A stretch of 64,000 nt of DNA from assembly GCA_963668015.2 (NCBI GenBank), contig CAXXCR010000037.1, positions 1 through 64,000 of the forward strand, read 5' to 3'. The notes under the pieces were generated by a model that was not told the DNA's origin, did no database searches, and saw only the letters and a list, made by a program, of their open reading frames with translations. A program made the translations under genes and the position numbers. Position 1 is the stretch's first letter. Each line of letters begins with the position of its first letter. Below, one piece after another: positions 38,228 to 47,096 of the stretch. This DNA is from Ilyobacter_A sp963668015. Its GTDB lineage: Bacteria; Fusobacteriota; Fusobacteriia; Fusobacteriales; Fusobacteriaceae.

Positions 38228-39061
38228 ATGTCAAATATCCAATTGTTAAAAGAAAAAGCAAACGAAATCAGGAAAGACATTGTCCAAATGGTATGTATGG
38301 CAAAATCTGGTCATCCTGGAGGGTCACTTTCGTCTGCTGATATAGTGGCGACGCTATATTTTCATGAAATGAACATCGATCCTGAAAATCCTAAAATGGA
38401 GGACAGAGACAGATTCGTTTTAAGTAAAGGACACGTAGCGCCACTTTTATATGCGACACTTACTGAAAGAGGTTATTTTGACAAAAACGAACTTTGGAAG
38501 CTTAGAAAGTTCGGGGCTATGCTTCAGGGACATCCTGACATGAAAAAAGTACCAGGAGTGGAAATCTCAAGTGGGTCATTAGGACAGGGACTTTCGGTAT
38601 CCAATGGTATGGCATTATCAGCTAAGATATACGGAAAAGACTACAGAACTTATGTTCTTATGGGAGACGGAGAACTTCAAGAAGGTCAAGTTTGGGAAGC
38701 TGCAATGACAGCTGCACACTATAAACTGGATAATGTGGTAGCTTTTGTAGATTGCAACAACCTTCAGATAGACGGTAATGTAGAGGATATCATGGGGGTA
38801 GAGCCTCTGGATAAAAAATGGGAGAGCTTTGGCTGGAACGTGATAAAAATTGACGGACATGACTTCGAAGAGATCATAGCTGCCCTTGATAAAGCTAGGG
38901 AAACAAAAGGTAAACCAACTATGATACTAGCTAAAACAACCAAAGGTAAGGGTGTATCTTTCATGGAAAACGTATGTGAATTCCATGGTGTGGCACCGAG
39001 TGAAGAAGAGGCAGAAAAGGCGATAAAAGAGCTTGAATTAATCGAGCAAATTGACGACTAA
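38228..39061 (+). CDS. Transketolase, N-terminal (TPP-binding) subunit
   Basis: A 277-residue protein equivalent to the first half of transketolase. It has MAKSGHPGGSLSSADIVATLYF, RDRFVLSKGHVAPLLYATL and the thiamine diphosphate motif GDGELQEGQVWEA followed by NNLQIDG. Together with the next gene it should form a two-chain transketolase that moves two-carbon units between pentose and other sugar phosphates. Split enzymes of this kind are common in anaerobic Firmicutes, Fusobacteria and archaea. Start at ATG after AAAGGAG. Confidence 0.94.
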   Translation: MSNIQLLKEKANEIRKDIVQMVCMAKSGHPGGSLSSADIVATLYFHEMNIDPENPKMEDRDRFVLSKGHVAPLLYATLTERGYFDKNELWKLRKFGAMLQGHPDMKKVPGVEISSGSLGQGLSVSNGMALSAKIYGKDYRTYVLMGDGELQEGQVWEAAMTAAHYKLDNVVAFVDCNNLQIDGNVEDIMGVEPLDKKWESFGWNVIKIDGHDFEEIIAALDKARETKGKPTMILAKTTKGKGVSFMENVCEFHGVAPSEEEAEKAIKELELIEQIDD

Positions 39062-39087
39062 GAAAAAATAATTGGAGGTTAATATAG

Positions 39088-40011
39088 ATGAAAAAAGCTA
39101 CAAGACAAGCCTATGGAGAAGCCCTGGCGGCTCTTGGTAGAGAAAATGAAAATGTAGTGGTTCTAGATGCAGATCTTTCTAAATCTACAAAAACGGCAAT
39201 ATTTCAAAAGGATTTTCCTGAAAGACATATAAATGTTGGTATTTCAGAAGCGGACCTTATGGGTACAGCGTCTGGTATAGCAACAACTGGGAAGATAGCT
39301 TTCGCATCTACATTTGCAATATTTGCTTCTGGAAGAGCTTATGAGCAAATAAGAAATACAGCTGCTTACGGGAACCTAAACGTAAAAGTATGCGCGACAC
39401 ATGCAGGTATATCTGTTGGTGAAGATGGGGGATCCCACCAATCAATAGAGGACATCGCACTTATGAACGTTATCCCTGGGATGACTGTTATGTGTCCTGC
39501 AGATGCTACTGAAGCGGGTAAAATGGTGTTTGCTGCTGCAGAGCATGAAGGACCTGTATACATAAGATTTGGAAGATTGAATACTCCTGTATTGTTTGAA
39601 GATTCGTATGAATTTCAAATAGGGAAAATAAACACTGTAAAAGATGGTAGCGACGTAACTATAGCCGCTACAGGGATGTTAGTGGCTGAAGCTATAGCTG
39701 CAGCGGAAAAGCTAGCGGAAGAGGGCATATCTGTTAGAGTTCTTAATGTAGGGACAATAAAACCTCTCGATGAAGAAACAATCCTAAAAGCAGCTAAAGA
39801 AACTAAGTTTATAGTGACTGCGGAGGAGCATTCAGTTGTTGGAGGGCTTGGAAGCGTTATTTCTGCTTACCTTTCAGAGGTACACCCTGCAAAAGTTGTT
39901 AAAGTAGGTATAAACGACGAGTTCGGACAAAGTGGAGACGGTGCTGAACTTTTAAAAGTTTACGGATTAAGTTCGGAAAATTTAATCAAAAAAATAAAGG
40001 AAAATTTATAA
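39088..40011 (+). CDS. Transketolase, C-terminal subunit
   Basis: A 307-residue partner of the preceding gene, containing the pyrimidine-binding domain (VVLDADLSKSTKT, INVGISEADLMGTASGIA, ATHAGISVGEDGGSHQ) and the C-terminal domain (FIVTAEEHSVVGGLGS). The glutamate in INVGISEADL activates the thiamine cofactor across the subunit interface. It is 26 bases downstream behind TTGGAGG, and both genes share one promoter and the terminator at 40041-40077. Confidence 0.94.
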   Translation: MKKATRQAYGEALAALGRENENVVVLDADLSKSTKTAIFQKDFPERHINVGISEADLMGTASGIATTGKIAFASTFAIFASGRAYEQIRNTAAYGNLNVKVCATHAGISVGEDGGSHQSIEDIALMNVIPGMTVMCPADATEAGKMVFAAAEHEGPVYIRFGRLNTPVLFEDSYEFQIGKINTVKDGSDVTIAATGMLVAEAIAAAEKLAEEGISVRVLNVGTIKPLDEETILKAAKETKFIVTAEEHSVVGGLGSVISAYLSEVHPAKVVKVGINDEFGQSGDGAELLKVYGLSSENLIKKIKENL

Positions 40012-40040
40012 AAGGGTTTAAAAAAAACACTAAATATTCT

Positions 40041-40077
40041 ATAATATAAAGGCGGCTGTAAGTCGCCTTTATATTAT
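40041..40077 (+). terminator. Terminator after the transketolase genes
   Basis: ATAATATAAAGGCG and CGCCTTTATATTAT pair perfectly over 14 bases around GCTGTAAGT. The A/T-rich outer stem also contains T-runs. Confidence 0.75.
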
Positions 40078-40100
40078 GCAATTATAGGAGGATAATTCCT

Positions 40101-40748
40101 TTGCTTCAAATAATAGATTTAGACTACCCAAAAAAATTTAAAAAAAAGTTTAAAAACCTGAATGTAGAAGTGCCTGTTGGCAGCTTCTGCTACCTGTTGT
40201 ATTCTGACAGCAACGAAAAGGGGCACTTTATGGACATCCTTTACAGGCAGAATCAGCTTAAAAAAGGGAAGGTTCTTATAGACGGAGAAGATATAAACAG
40301 ATTAAGCAAAACTCAATTTGCTGCTATGAGGAGGGAGTTATCTGTAGTATACAGTGACTTTAAGCTTATCTCATCCAAAAGTGTCTATGGGAATTTGATT
40401 TATGTATCAGAACTTTCAGCTGCCAAGACTGCTCTTAACGAGGCTAATTTGGACAGGTTACTGGATTTTTTTGGACTTTTGCATAAAAAGTATGATTATC
40501 CTGAGAGTTTGAGTAAAAGAGAAAAACGGCTTCTTTCCATAGTGAGGGCAGTAATTCGTGGGGGAGAGCTGTTTATATTGGAAGATGCAAGTAAGTTCTT
40601 GGATGAAAGCGATTGCGAAAAACTCATGCTTTTTTTGGAAAAGCTTAATAAAAGGGGAAAAACTGTATTTTTTATAACTGAAGATGCAAGTTTACCGAAA
40701 AAATATCCGAACAAAGTTTTTAAATTACAAAAAGGGGCCATAATATGA
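40101..40748 (+). CDS. ftsE: FtsE-like protein with degenerate ATPase motifs
   Basis: A 215-residue protein starting at TTG (40101) 8 bases after AGGAGG. The overall layout follows FtsE, the ATPase of the FtsEX division complex (GKVLIDGEDINRLSKTQ, MRRELSVVYSDFKLI, NKVFKLQKGAI). The catalytic motifs are heavily altered. Walker A reads YSDSNEKGH (34-42) in place of GPSGAGKST, keeping only the lysine. The Q-loop glutamine is Ser, the signature is LSKRE for LSGGE, Walker B ends EDAS for DEPT, and the H-loop reads ITED for THD. ATP hydrolysis seems unlikely. The 4-base overlap with ftsX supports a real, translated partner. Confidence 0.75.
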   Translation: MLQIIDLDYPKKFKKKFKNLNVEVPVGSFCYLLYSDSNEKGHFMDILYRQNQLKKGKVLIDGEDINRLSKTQFAAMRRELSVVYSDFKLISSKSVYGNLIYVSELSAAKTALNEANLDRLLDFFGLLHKKYDYPESLSKREKRLLSIVRAVIRGGELFILEDASKFLDESDCEKLMLFLEKLNKRGKTVFFITEDASLPKKYPNKVFKLQKGAII

Positions 40749-41608
40749 TTAAAAAAGTTTTGAATTTTTCCAGAGAAACAGAAGAAATATTTTATAGGAA
40801 GAAAAATTATTATAACATGAATTTAATAAGCATAGCTTTGATGATTTTTGTTTTGAATTTTTTTCTGGCATATTCATATAACATAATCAAGCTCAATAAA
40901 ATCATACAAAATAATTACAAAATAAATATATATATTGAGAAAGGCAGCAGTAAGGCGGATATTGAGGAAATGGAAAAAAAGGTCCTTTCCTATGATGAGG
41001 TAAGATATGTGAAGTTCCGTTCTAAAGAGATGATATTAAGTCAGATGGAAAAAGAACTCGGTATATCAATGAGGAGGGGGGAAAATCCACTCTACGACTC
41101 AATGCTGGTAACATTTAAAAAACCGGATAATTTGAAAGCTTTGGAAGAAAAACTCCTCAAAGAGGACGGGATAATAGAAGTTATGTACAGCAATGAAAGT
41201 ATAAATGAAATAGCCACACGTATAGAAGAGAATAAAAAACTGATAATATATGTAGGTATATTTGCCATACTTCCGATACTTGTAACCGTATACAATCTGA
41301 TACACGGGGCTCTCCTCAGTCAATTGGAAGATATAAAATCTAAGATATACTTGGGGCTGAAAAAAAGTCAGGCGTTAAAACCATATTACTTTATAAACCT
41401 CATGAAGGTTTTTGCTTCTTCTATTTTAGGAGGACTTTTGTTTTTGAATTTGTACGAAGCTGCAAAAAATCAAAACTTACCTATAAACCTGGGTTCTATA
41501 CTGTTAAGTAATATAGAGGCTGCAAGTTTGGCTGGGATTTTAGTTATATCCATAACGGTTATCCTGCCTTATTTATCAGTTAAAAGTATAAATATAAGTG
41601 GGGAATAA
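40745..41608 (+). CDS. ftsX: FtsX-like permease of the division complex
   Basis: A 287-residue membrane protein. A short cytoplasmic start leads into one membrane segment (about 23-45), a periplasmic domain of about 120 residues (VRYVKFRSKEMILSQMEKEL; LEEKLLKEDGI) and three C-terminal membrane segments, the FtsX topology. It overlaps the FtsE-like gene by 4 bases (ATGA) and is followed by a coiled-coil LytM protein, the usual FtsX partner that relays the signal to cell-wall hydrolases. It lacks the full FtsX family motif set in the last segments but the context is strong. Confidence 0.82.
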   Translation: MIKKVLNFSRETEEIFYRKKNYYNMNLISIALMIFVLNFFLAYSYNIIKLNKIIQNNYKINIYIEKGSSKADIEEMEKKVLSYDEVRYVKFRSKEMILSQMEKELGISMRRGENPLYDSMLVTFKKPDNLKALEEKLLKEDGIIEVMYSNESINEIATRIEENKKLIIYVGIFAILPILVTVYNLIHGALLSQLEDIKSKIYLGLKKSQALKPYYFINLMKVFASSILGGLLFLNLYEAAKNQNLPINLGSILLSNIEAASLAGILVISITVILPYLSVKSINISGE

Positions 41609-41614
41609 AAATTT

Positions 41615-42721
41615 ATGAGATTGACTTTACTTTTTTTGATTATTTTTAATTTTACATTTTCAGATACAGCTTCAGATACAATAGACGACATAAAAAAGCA
41701 GGTTGAAAAACTTGACAGGGGTATAGAAGAGAGCCATAAGAATATCGATAAAATAGAGGTGCGTAAAAACAGTGCTTTGGATCAGATAAAACTTATAGAA
41801 AAAGATCTTGTGGAAATCAGAGCGGAACATAGTGAACTGCAGGAAGAGTACAATAAGCTGAAAAGAAAAACCGCATACGGTGAAAAAAACCTTGAGTTCA
41901 GTTCTATGGAGATAAAAAGCAGAGAAGAAAATTACCTCCAAAAATTGGTCGCCTGGCAAAAATTGAGGGATGAAAGACTGTTGGCGGGGGAAAAATGGGA
42001 CTCTATGCAGGTGGACCTGCGTAATCTTTTGGTTGAGGATGAAAAGAGGATAGACTCCATAAAAGATGTACAAAAGGAGATAAGGATTAAAAAGACCCTT
42101 CTGGAGAGTGAAAAAGAGCAGCTGGGGCTTTTGAAAAATAAACTCAGGGGAAAACAGAACCAAATAAACAGAAAAATAGCTGAAAAAAATTCTTTGATAA
42201 AAAAACTTAAGAGTGAAAAAAGGTATCATGAGAGCCGTATTGTCAGTTTGAAAAAAGAAAAAAGCAAAATGGAAAAAGAGATAGATAGAATTATACGTGA
42301 AAGAGCCAAAGCTATGAAGGGCAACGTGAATATATGGACTGCCAAAAAATATATAGGTTCACTGATAAAACCTATAAAGGGTATCATCAAGGTGTATTTC
42401 GGTCAGACAACTGTAGGAGATGTGAAAAGCACAGGTATAGAGATAAATTCACCAATAGGAAGTTTAGTAGGGGCAGCTGCAAACGGCGAGGTAATATATT
42501 CAGGTAAATTTGGTACTTTGGGGAAAATGGTAATGATAGACCACGGGTACAACCTGATAACAATTTATGGAAATCTTATATCAACAAAGGTAAAAGTAGG
42601 TCAGGAAGTTAATCAAAATGATAAAATTGGGGTATTGGGGCTTTCTAAAGATGGGGATTCGAATTTGTACTTTGAAACAAGATTTAACTTGAAATCTCAA
42701 AATCCCAGCATATTCTTTTAA
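41615..42721 (+). CDS. EnvC-like coiled-coil protein with degenerate LytM domain
   Basis: A 368-residue exported protein. Residues 1-17 form a signal peptide (MRLTLLFLIIFNFTFSD). Residues 20-235 are long charged coiled coils, and the last 110 residues are an M23/LytM fold (GIEINSPIGSLVGAAANGEV). The zinc ligands of active LytM enzymes are missing: the first His is replaced in STGIEI, the Asp is Glu, YAHL is YGNL, and LHFE is LYFE. E. coli EnvC also lacks them and works as an amidase activator under FtsEX control. The gene is 6 bases after ftsX, so the same role is likely. Confidence 0.85.
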   Translation: MRLTLLFLIIFNFTFSDTASDTIDDIKKQVEKLDRGIEESHKNIDKIEVRKNSALDQIKLIEKDLVEIRAEHSELQEEYNKLKRKTAYGEKNLEFSSMEIKSREENYLQKLVAWQKLRDERLLAGEKWDSMQVDLRNLLVEDEKRIDSIKDVQKEIRIKKTLLESEKEQLGLLKNKLRGKQNQINRKIAEKNSLIKKLKSEKRYHESRIVSLKKEKSKMEKEIDRIIRERAKAMKGNVNIWTAKKYIGSLIKPIKGIIKVYFGQTTVGDVKSTGIEINSPIGSLVGAAANGEVIYSGKFGTLGKMVMIDHGYNLITIYGNLISTKVKVGQEVNQNDKIGVLGLSKDGDSNLYFETRFNLKSQNPSIFF

Positions 42722-42792
42722 TTTTGATTTTTTTAGATCGAATCGGCAAAATTTACTGGATTAATAATTTTGAAGAAATGGGTGTTTAGTCT

Positions 42793-43611
42793 ATGAAAAA
42801 AGTTTGCATAATTTATAATACGGGCAAAAGTCTAGCTGTGGACTTTTACCTTAAAACATTGGATTACTTTTCAAAAAATAAAGTAGAAGTAGTTTCCCAA
42901 GAAGATATGAAACAGGCGGACTTTGTAGTAGTCATAGGTGGAGACGGGACACTTCTCAGAGCCAGTAAAGAGATAGCTTTAAACAATAAAGATGTAGTCG
43001 CAGTAAACCTGGGGAGTCTTGGATTTCTCACTGATATAAAGCAGGAAGAGGCTTTTGAGATGTATGCAATGGTCATAAAAGGCGACTACGAAGTGGAAAA
43101 AAGAAAGGTTTTAAAAGTTAAGATAAATAACGACAAGACTTATTATGCATTGAATGACGTTGTAATGAGCAAGGGCGGAGGATTTAGCAGAATGCTTAGA
43201 ATCGGTGTTTTTGCTAATTCAGAATATGTTAATACATATAGAGGGGACGGGATAATACTGTCTACTCCTACTGGTTCGACAGCCTATTCCTTATCTGCTG
43301 GGGGCCCTATTATCAGACCAGGTTTAGACGCCCTACTTTTGACCCCGATAGCTCCGCATACACTTAGTATGAGGCCTATAGTTTTGGCAGGGGATGAAGT
43401 GGTAAATTTTAAGCTGGAAGATAAGGACAGAAAAGCTTATATAATGGTAGATGGACAAGATTATGTGGCAGTTGGGATATATGATGATATAGCTATTGGC
43501 TATTCAGACAAAGTGGTTAAACTGGTTAAACCTGAAAAAAGAGATTATTATTCTGTGCTTCGTGAAAAATTAAAATGGGGAGAGGACTATGTTAAAGGAG
43601 CTTCGAATTGA
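42793..43611 (+). CDS. nadK: NAD kinase
   Basis: A 272-residue NAD kinase that makes NADP+ from NAD+ and ATP or polyphosphate. It has the GGDGT phosphate-binding motif in VVVIGGDGTLLRA (residues about 48-60), VNLGSLGFLTD, the NE/ND motif in YALNDVVM, and STPTGSTAYSLSAGGPI. Start at ATG behind the weak GGGTG, and the 3' end overlaps recN by 23 bases, indicating translational coupling. Confidence 0.95.
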   Translation: MKKVCIIYNTGKSLAVDFYLKTLDYFSKNKVEVVSQEDMKQADFVVVIGGDGTLLRASKEIALNNKDVVAVNLGSLGFLTDIKQEEAFEMYAMVIKGDYEVEKRKVLKVKINNDKTYYALNDVVMSKGGGFSRMLRIGVFANSEYVNTYRGDGIILSTPTGSTAYSLSAGGPIIRPGLDALLLTPIAPHTLSMRPIVLAGDEVVNFKLEDKDRKAYIMVDGQDYVAVGIYDDIAIGYSDKVVKLVKPEKRDYYSVLREKLKWGEDYVKGASN

Positions 43612-45250
43612 AAACCTTGCAATAATAGAAAGCCTTGAGCTTGAATTTATAGACAGTTTTATAGTTTTGACCGGGGAAACTGGTGCGGGAAAATCTATAA
43701 TACTTGACGGGATAAACCTACTTATAGGTGAAAAACCAAGTGTGGATATGATAAGGGACGGAGCTGAATATCTCACGGCTGAAGGAGTGTTTGAAATAAG
43801 TGAACTTCAGTGCGAGAACCTTAAAGATATGGGGATAGAAGTAGAGGATTTTGAGATAATCGTCAGGCGTAGGTTTGAAAGAAACGGAAGAGGTAAAGCG
43901 TTTGTAAATGGTAGAAGGGTACCTGTTGGCAGTCTCAAGGAGATTATGGGAACCTTGGTTGATCTTGTTGGGCAGCATAATCATCAAATGCTTTTGGATA
44001 AGGACAACCATGTAGCTTTGGTGGATAAATTTTTAGACGATGAGGCTTCTAAATGTAAATCCGAACTTGAAACTTTGGTAGAAAAATATAAAAAGATAGA
44101 CAAGAGAATAAAAGAAATAAAGAAGAGCAAAGAGGAACTCAAAGAAAAAAAGGAACTTTATGAGTTTCAGCTGGCAGAGATAGATGCGGTTAAGCTGGTT
44201 TCTGGAGAAGAGGAAGGTTTGGAAGAGGAGTATAAAAAACTATTTAATGCCGGTAAAATAAGAGAGAATCTTAGCAGCACTTACCACATACTCAAGGAAA
44301 ATGAGCAGAATGTAATGTCTATGATATCCAGTGCACAAAAAAATGTAGACTATATATCGAAATACGGTAAAGAGTTTGAGGAAGTAGTCGGTAAATTTGA
44401 AAAGGCTTACTATGAAGTGGAGGAAGTGGTTTACAGCATAGAAAACCTCATGCAGGATATAGACATAGATGAATACAGGCTAAATGAAGTTGTGGACAGA
44501 CTTGATAAAATCAGCAGTTTGAAAAAAAAGTATGGATTCACAGTTGATGAGGTAATCTCTTATGCAAACAGACTGAGAGAGAATTTAGATACATTGGATT
44601 CCAATAATTTGGAGGAACAGACTCTTTTCAAAGAGAGGGATAATGTTCTGCAAGCGTATAAAGATAGAAGTGCGAAACTGAGTGCAGGAAGAAAAACTGT
44701 GGCAGAGGATATAGAAAAAAGGCTGATATCAGAGTTAAAAGAACTTAACATGAAAGACGCCCAGTTTAAGGTGGATTTCAGCGAAAATGAGGGGATATCC
44801 ATAGAAGGTAAGGATAGACTTGAATTTTTGATAGCTCCAAATGTAGGGCAGAGTCTAAAGCCGCTGTCTAAAATAGCTTCAGGAGGAGAGGTAAGCAGAA
44901 TAATGCTTGCACTTAAGTCAATTTTTTCAAAGGTGGACAATATACCCATCCTAATTTTTGACGAGATAGATACAGGAGTAGGAGGGGAAACAGTAAATAA
45001 AGTAGCGGATAAACTAAAAGATATAGGGGACAATGTACAGGTTGTGTGTATAACACACTCACCTTCGATAGCATCCAAGGCCAAGCAGCAATTTTATATA
45101 GAAAAAAATAGTGTAGAAGGGAAGACTGTGACTACGGTAGTCGAGTTGGATATGGAAGCAAGGGTAAATGAGATAGCCAGAATGCTCAGTGGGGATAATA
45201 TGAGCCAGACGGTACTCGATCATGCCAGGGAGCTTTTAGAAAAGAGGTAG
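43589..45250 (+). CDS. recN: DNA repair protein RecN
   Basis: A 553-residue SMC-like ATPase for double-strand-break repair. The N-terminal Walker A is LTGETGAGKSIILDGI (near residue 30), DLVGQHNHQMLLD is the RecN-specific block, a central coiled coil spans about 150-380, and the C-terminal signature IASGGEVSRIMLALK is followed by Walker B PILIFDEIDTGVGG. Start at ATG (43589) within the end of nadK, behind GGGGAGAGG. The xer-like gene follows 4 bases after its stop, making a nadK-recN-xer-era operon. Confidence 0.96.
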   Translation: MLKELRIENLAIIESLELEFIDSFIVLTGETGAGKSIILDGINLLIGEKPSVDMIRDGAEYLTAEGVFEISELQCENLKDMGIEVEDFEIIVRRRFERNGRGKAFVNGRRVPVGSLKEIMGTLVDLVGQHNHQMLLDKDNHVALVDKFLDDEASKCKSELETLVEKYKKIDKRIKEIKKSKEELKEKKELYEFQLAEIDAVKLVSGEEEGLEEEYKKLFNAGKIRENLSSTYHILKENEQNVMSMISSAQKNVDYISKYGKEFEEVVGKFEKAYYEVEEVVYSIENLMQDIDIDEYRLNEVVDRLDKISSLKKKYGFTVDEVISYANRLRENLDTLDSNNLEEQTLFKERDNVLQAYKDRSAKLSAGRKTVAEDIEKRLISELKELNMKDAQFKVDFSENEGISIEGKDRLEFLIAPNVGQSLKPLSKIASGGEVSRIMLALKSIFSKVDNIPILIFDEIDTGVGGETVNKVADKLKDIGDNVQVVCITHSPSIASKAKQQFYIEKNSVEGKTVTTVVELDMEARVNEIARMLSGDNMSQTVLDHARELLEKR

Positions 45251-45254
45251 ATAT

Positions 45255-46124
45255 ATGAATGAAAAAGAGGTCGAGAATTTTTTAAATTATATATGCGAGG
45301 AAAGAAAGTTTTCTGAAAATACACTACTGGCTTACAGAAGAGATATAATGGATTTTTTTCAGCATATAGGAGGAAAGTCCTTTGAATTGGTGTCGGAAGA
45401 GGATATATTGGGGTACACTGAATTTTTGGAGAGCAGGTATGCTCAAAACAGTGTGTACAGAAAACTTGTGGCTATAAAATCTTTTTTTAAGTATCTAATC
45501 TTAAACAGAAAAATAGAAAAGTTGCCAAGCGAAAATATAAAAAGTTTCAGACCTGTAAACAGGGTGCCAGAGACTTTGAGTTCTGAGGAGATAGAAAAGA
45601 TCCTTTCAGTGTGTCCTGGTGATGATAAGGGTGCCAGAGACAAGCTTATCATAAAACTTTTAGCTGAAACCGGTATGCTTATTTCTGACTTGTTGTCACT
45701 GAAAATAGATGAATTTTCTAATGACGAATACAATAAATACAGGCTCTTAAAGGATGAAAAAATAAATACGGTTGTTTTTCCGGAAAAATTTTATGACGAG
45801 CTAAAAAGGTATGTAAAAGAAATCAGGCCAAAGCTTTTATCTTACAAGGATGAGGGGATTTTATTTCAGGGGATGAGCCGGCAAAACTTTGGAGCCAGGC
45901 TGAAAAAATATGTAAGGGAAACAGATATAAAAAGAAACATATCTCCCAATATGTTTAGAAATACTGTTGCTATGAATCTGCTCAAAGAAGGCAGTGGGAT
46001 AAGTTTGGTAAAACATAAACTCAATTTTAAGAATATTTCTCAGACTGGAGTCTACACCAGCAGGAACAGGGAAAAAATAAGAGAGTTGTATATGAAAATA
46101 GGTATAGGAGACAATGAAGAATAG
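45255..46124 (+). CDS. Xer-like tyrosine recombinase with most catalytic residues lost
   Basis: A 289-residue protein with an N-terminal SAM-like core-binding domain (FSENTLLAYRRDIMDFFQHI) and a C-terminal catalytic-type domain, the XerC/XerD layout. Family active-site residues are R-K-H-R-H/W-Y. Here the first Arg is Leu (TGMLISDL, residue 142), HxxR reads NMFR (Asn 232, Arg 235 kept), the next His/Trp is Phe (about 258), and the Tyr is kept (VYTS, 267). With only one Arg and the Tyr, normal recombination is doubtful; DNA binding may remain. It is a full-length gene inside the recN-era operon, so it appears to be maintained. Confidence 0.75.
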   Translation: MNEKEVENFLNYICEERKFSENTLLAYRRDIMDFFQHIGGKSFELVSEEDILGYTEFLESRYAQNSVYRKLVAIKSFFKYLILNRKIEKLPSENIKSFRPVNRVPETLSSEEIEKILSVCPGDDKGARDKLIIKLLAETGMLISDLLSLKIDEFSNDEYNKYRLLKDEKINTVVFPEKFYDELKRYVKEIRPKLLSYKDEGILFQGMSRQNFGARLKKYVRETDIKRNISPNMFRNTVAMNLLKEGSGISLVKHKLNFKNISQTGVYTSRNREKIRELYMKIGIGDNEE

Positions 46125-46134
46125 AGGAGGATTT

Positions 46135-47028
46135 ATGAAAGCAGGTTTTATTGCTGTTGTTGGAAGACCGAATGTCGGAAAATCAACGCTTATGAATAAG
46201 ATGGTTAATGAGAAGGTTGCAATAGTATCGGACAAGGCTGGAACCACAAGGGACAGCATAAAGGGGATATTAAATTACTCGGGAAATCAGTATATTTTTA
46301 TAGATACACCGGGTATACACAAACCAAAGCATCTTTTGGGAGAGCACATGACAAATGTTGCTATAAATACACTTAAAGAGGTAGAGGTAATAGTTTTCGT
46401 GTTGGATGGAAGTCAGGAAATAAGCACTGGGGATAAATTTGTAAATGATAAAATACAGGAAGCAAAAGGTACTCCTAAAGTGGTTGTTATAAATAAGATG
46501 GACAAGCTAAGCGATGAAGAGATAGAGGAAAAGCGGGCAGAGATAAAAGAAAAACTTGGAGAGTTTGACGCTGTTATTACAATGTCGGCGCAGTATTCTA
46601 TGGGGCTTCCGAGACTTTTAGATTCTTTGGATCCTTTTTTAGAAGATGGAGTGAAATATTATCCTGATGATATGTATACTGATATGCCAATGTACAAGGC
46701 TATTACTGAGATAATCAGGGAAAAAATATTACTTAAGACAAGGGATGAGATACCACACTCTGTTGCAGTTGAAATAGTAAATGTAGAGAGAAGAGAAAAT
46801 GGAAAAGATAAATATGATATAAATATTTATGTGGAAAGAAATTCTCAAAAAGGGATAATAATCGGAAACAGGGGAAGTATGCTAAAAGAGATCGGATATG
46901 AGTCTAGAAAAGAGATAGAAGATCTTCTGGACAAAAAAATATATTTAAATTTATGGGTAAAGGTAAAAGAAAAATGGAGAAAGAAAAAGCCGTTTTTAAA
47001 GGAGTTGGGATATCATATAGAAGATTAG
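46135..47028 (+). CDS. era: GTPase Era
   Basis: A 297-residue GTPase for 16S rRNA maturation and 30S assembly. The start is the ATG at 46135, 4 bases after GAGGAGG; an earlier ATG at 46114 lies within the xer-like gene and has no ribosome site. G1 is VVGRPNVGKST, the switch region TTRDSIKG, G3 DTPGIHKPKH, and G4 NKMD. The C-terminal KH domain has GIIIGNRGSMLKEIG (residues about 238-252). It closes the operon with a terminator overlapping its stop codon. Confidence 0.96.
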   Translation: MKAGFIAVVGRPNVGKSTLMNKMVNEKVAIVSDKAGTTRDSIKGILNYSGNQYIFIDTPGIHKPKHLLGEHMTNVAINTLKEVEVIVFVLDGSQEISTGDKFVNDKIQEAKGTPKVVVINKMDKLSDEEIEEKRAEIKEKLGEFDAVITMSAQYSMGLPRLLDSLDPFLEDGVKYYPDDMYTDMPMYKAITEIIREKILLKTRDEIPHSVAVEIVNVERRENGKDKYDINIYVERNSQKGIIIGNRGSMLKEIGYESRKEIEDLLDKKIYLNLWVKVKEKWRKKKPFLKELGYHIED

Positions 47029-47052
47029 GAGCTATGCTCCTAATTTTTTTTA
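47023..47052 (+). terminator. Terminator after era
   Basis: ATTAGGAGC and GCTCCTAAT pair around TAT, followed by a run of T. Confidence 0.9.
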
Positions 47053-47061
47053 TAAAAAAAC

Positions 47062-47090
47062 TTGACAATTATCCAAAGATGATATATAGT
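47062..47090 (+). promoter_or_regulatory. Promoter of a short non-coding transcript
   Basis: TTGACA (47062-47067), 17-base spacer, TATAGT (47085-47090). The start site would be near 47097. Confidence 0.7.
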
Positions 47091-47096
47091 AGTATT

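Noticed and set aside
46114..46134. Upstream ATG extending era by seven codons
   Set aside because: It lies inside the xer-like gene without a ribosome site, whereas the ATG at 46135 follows GAGGAGG.
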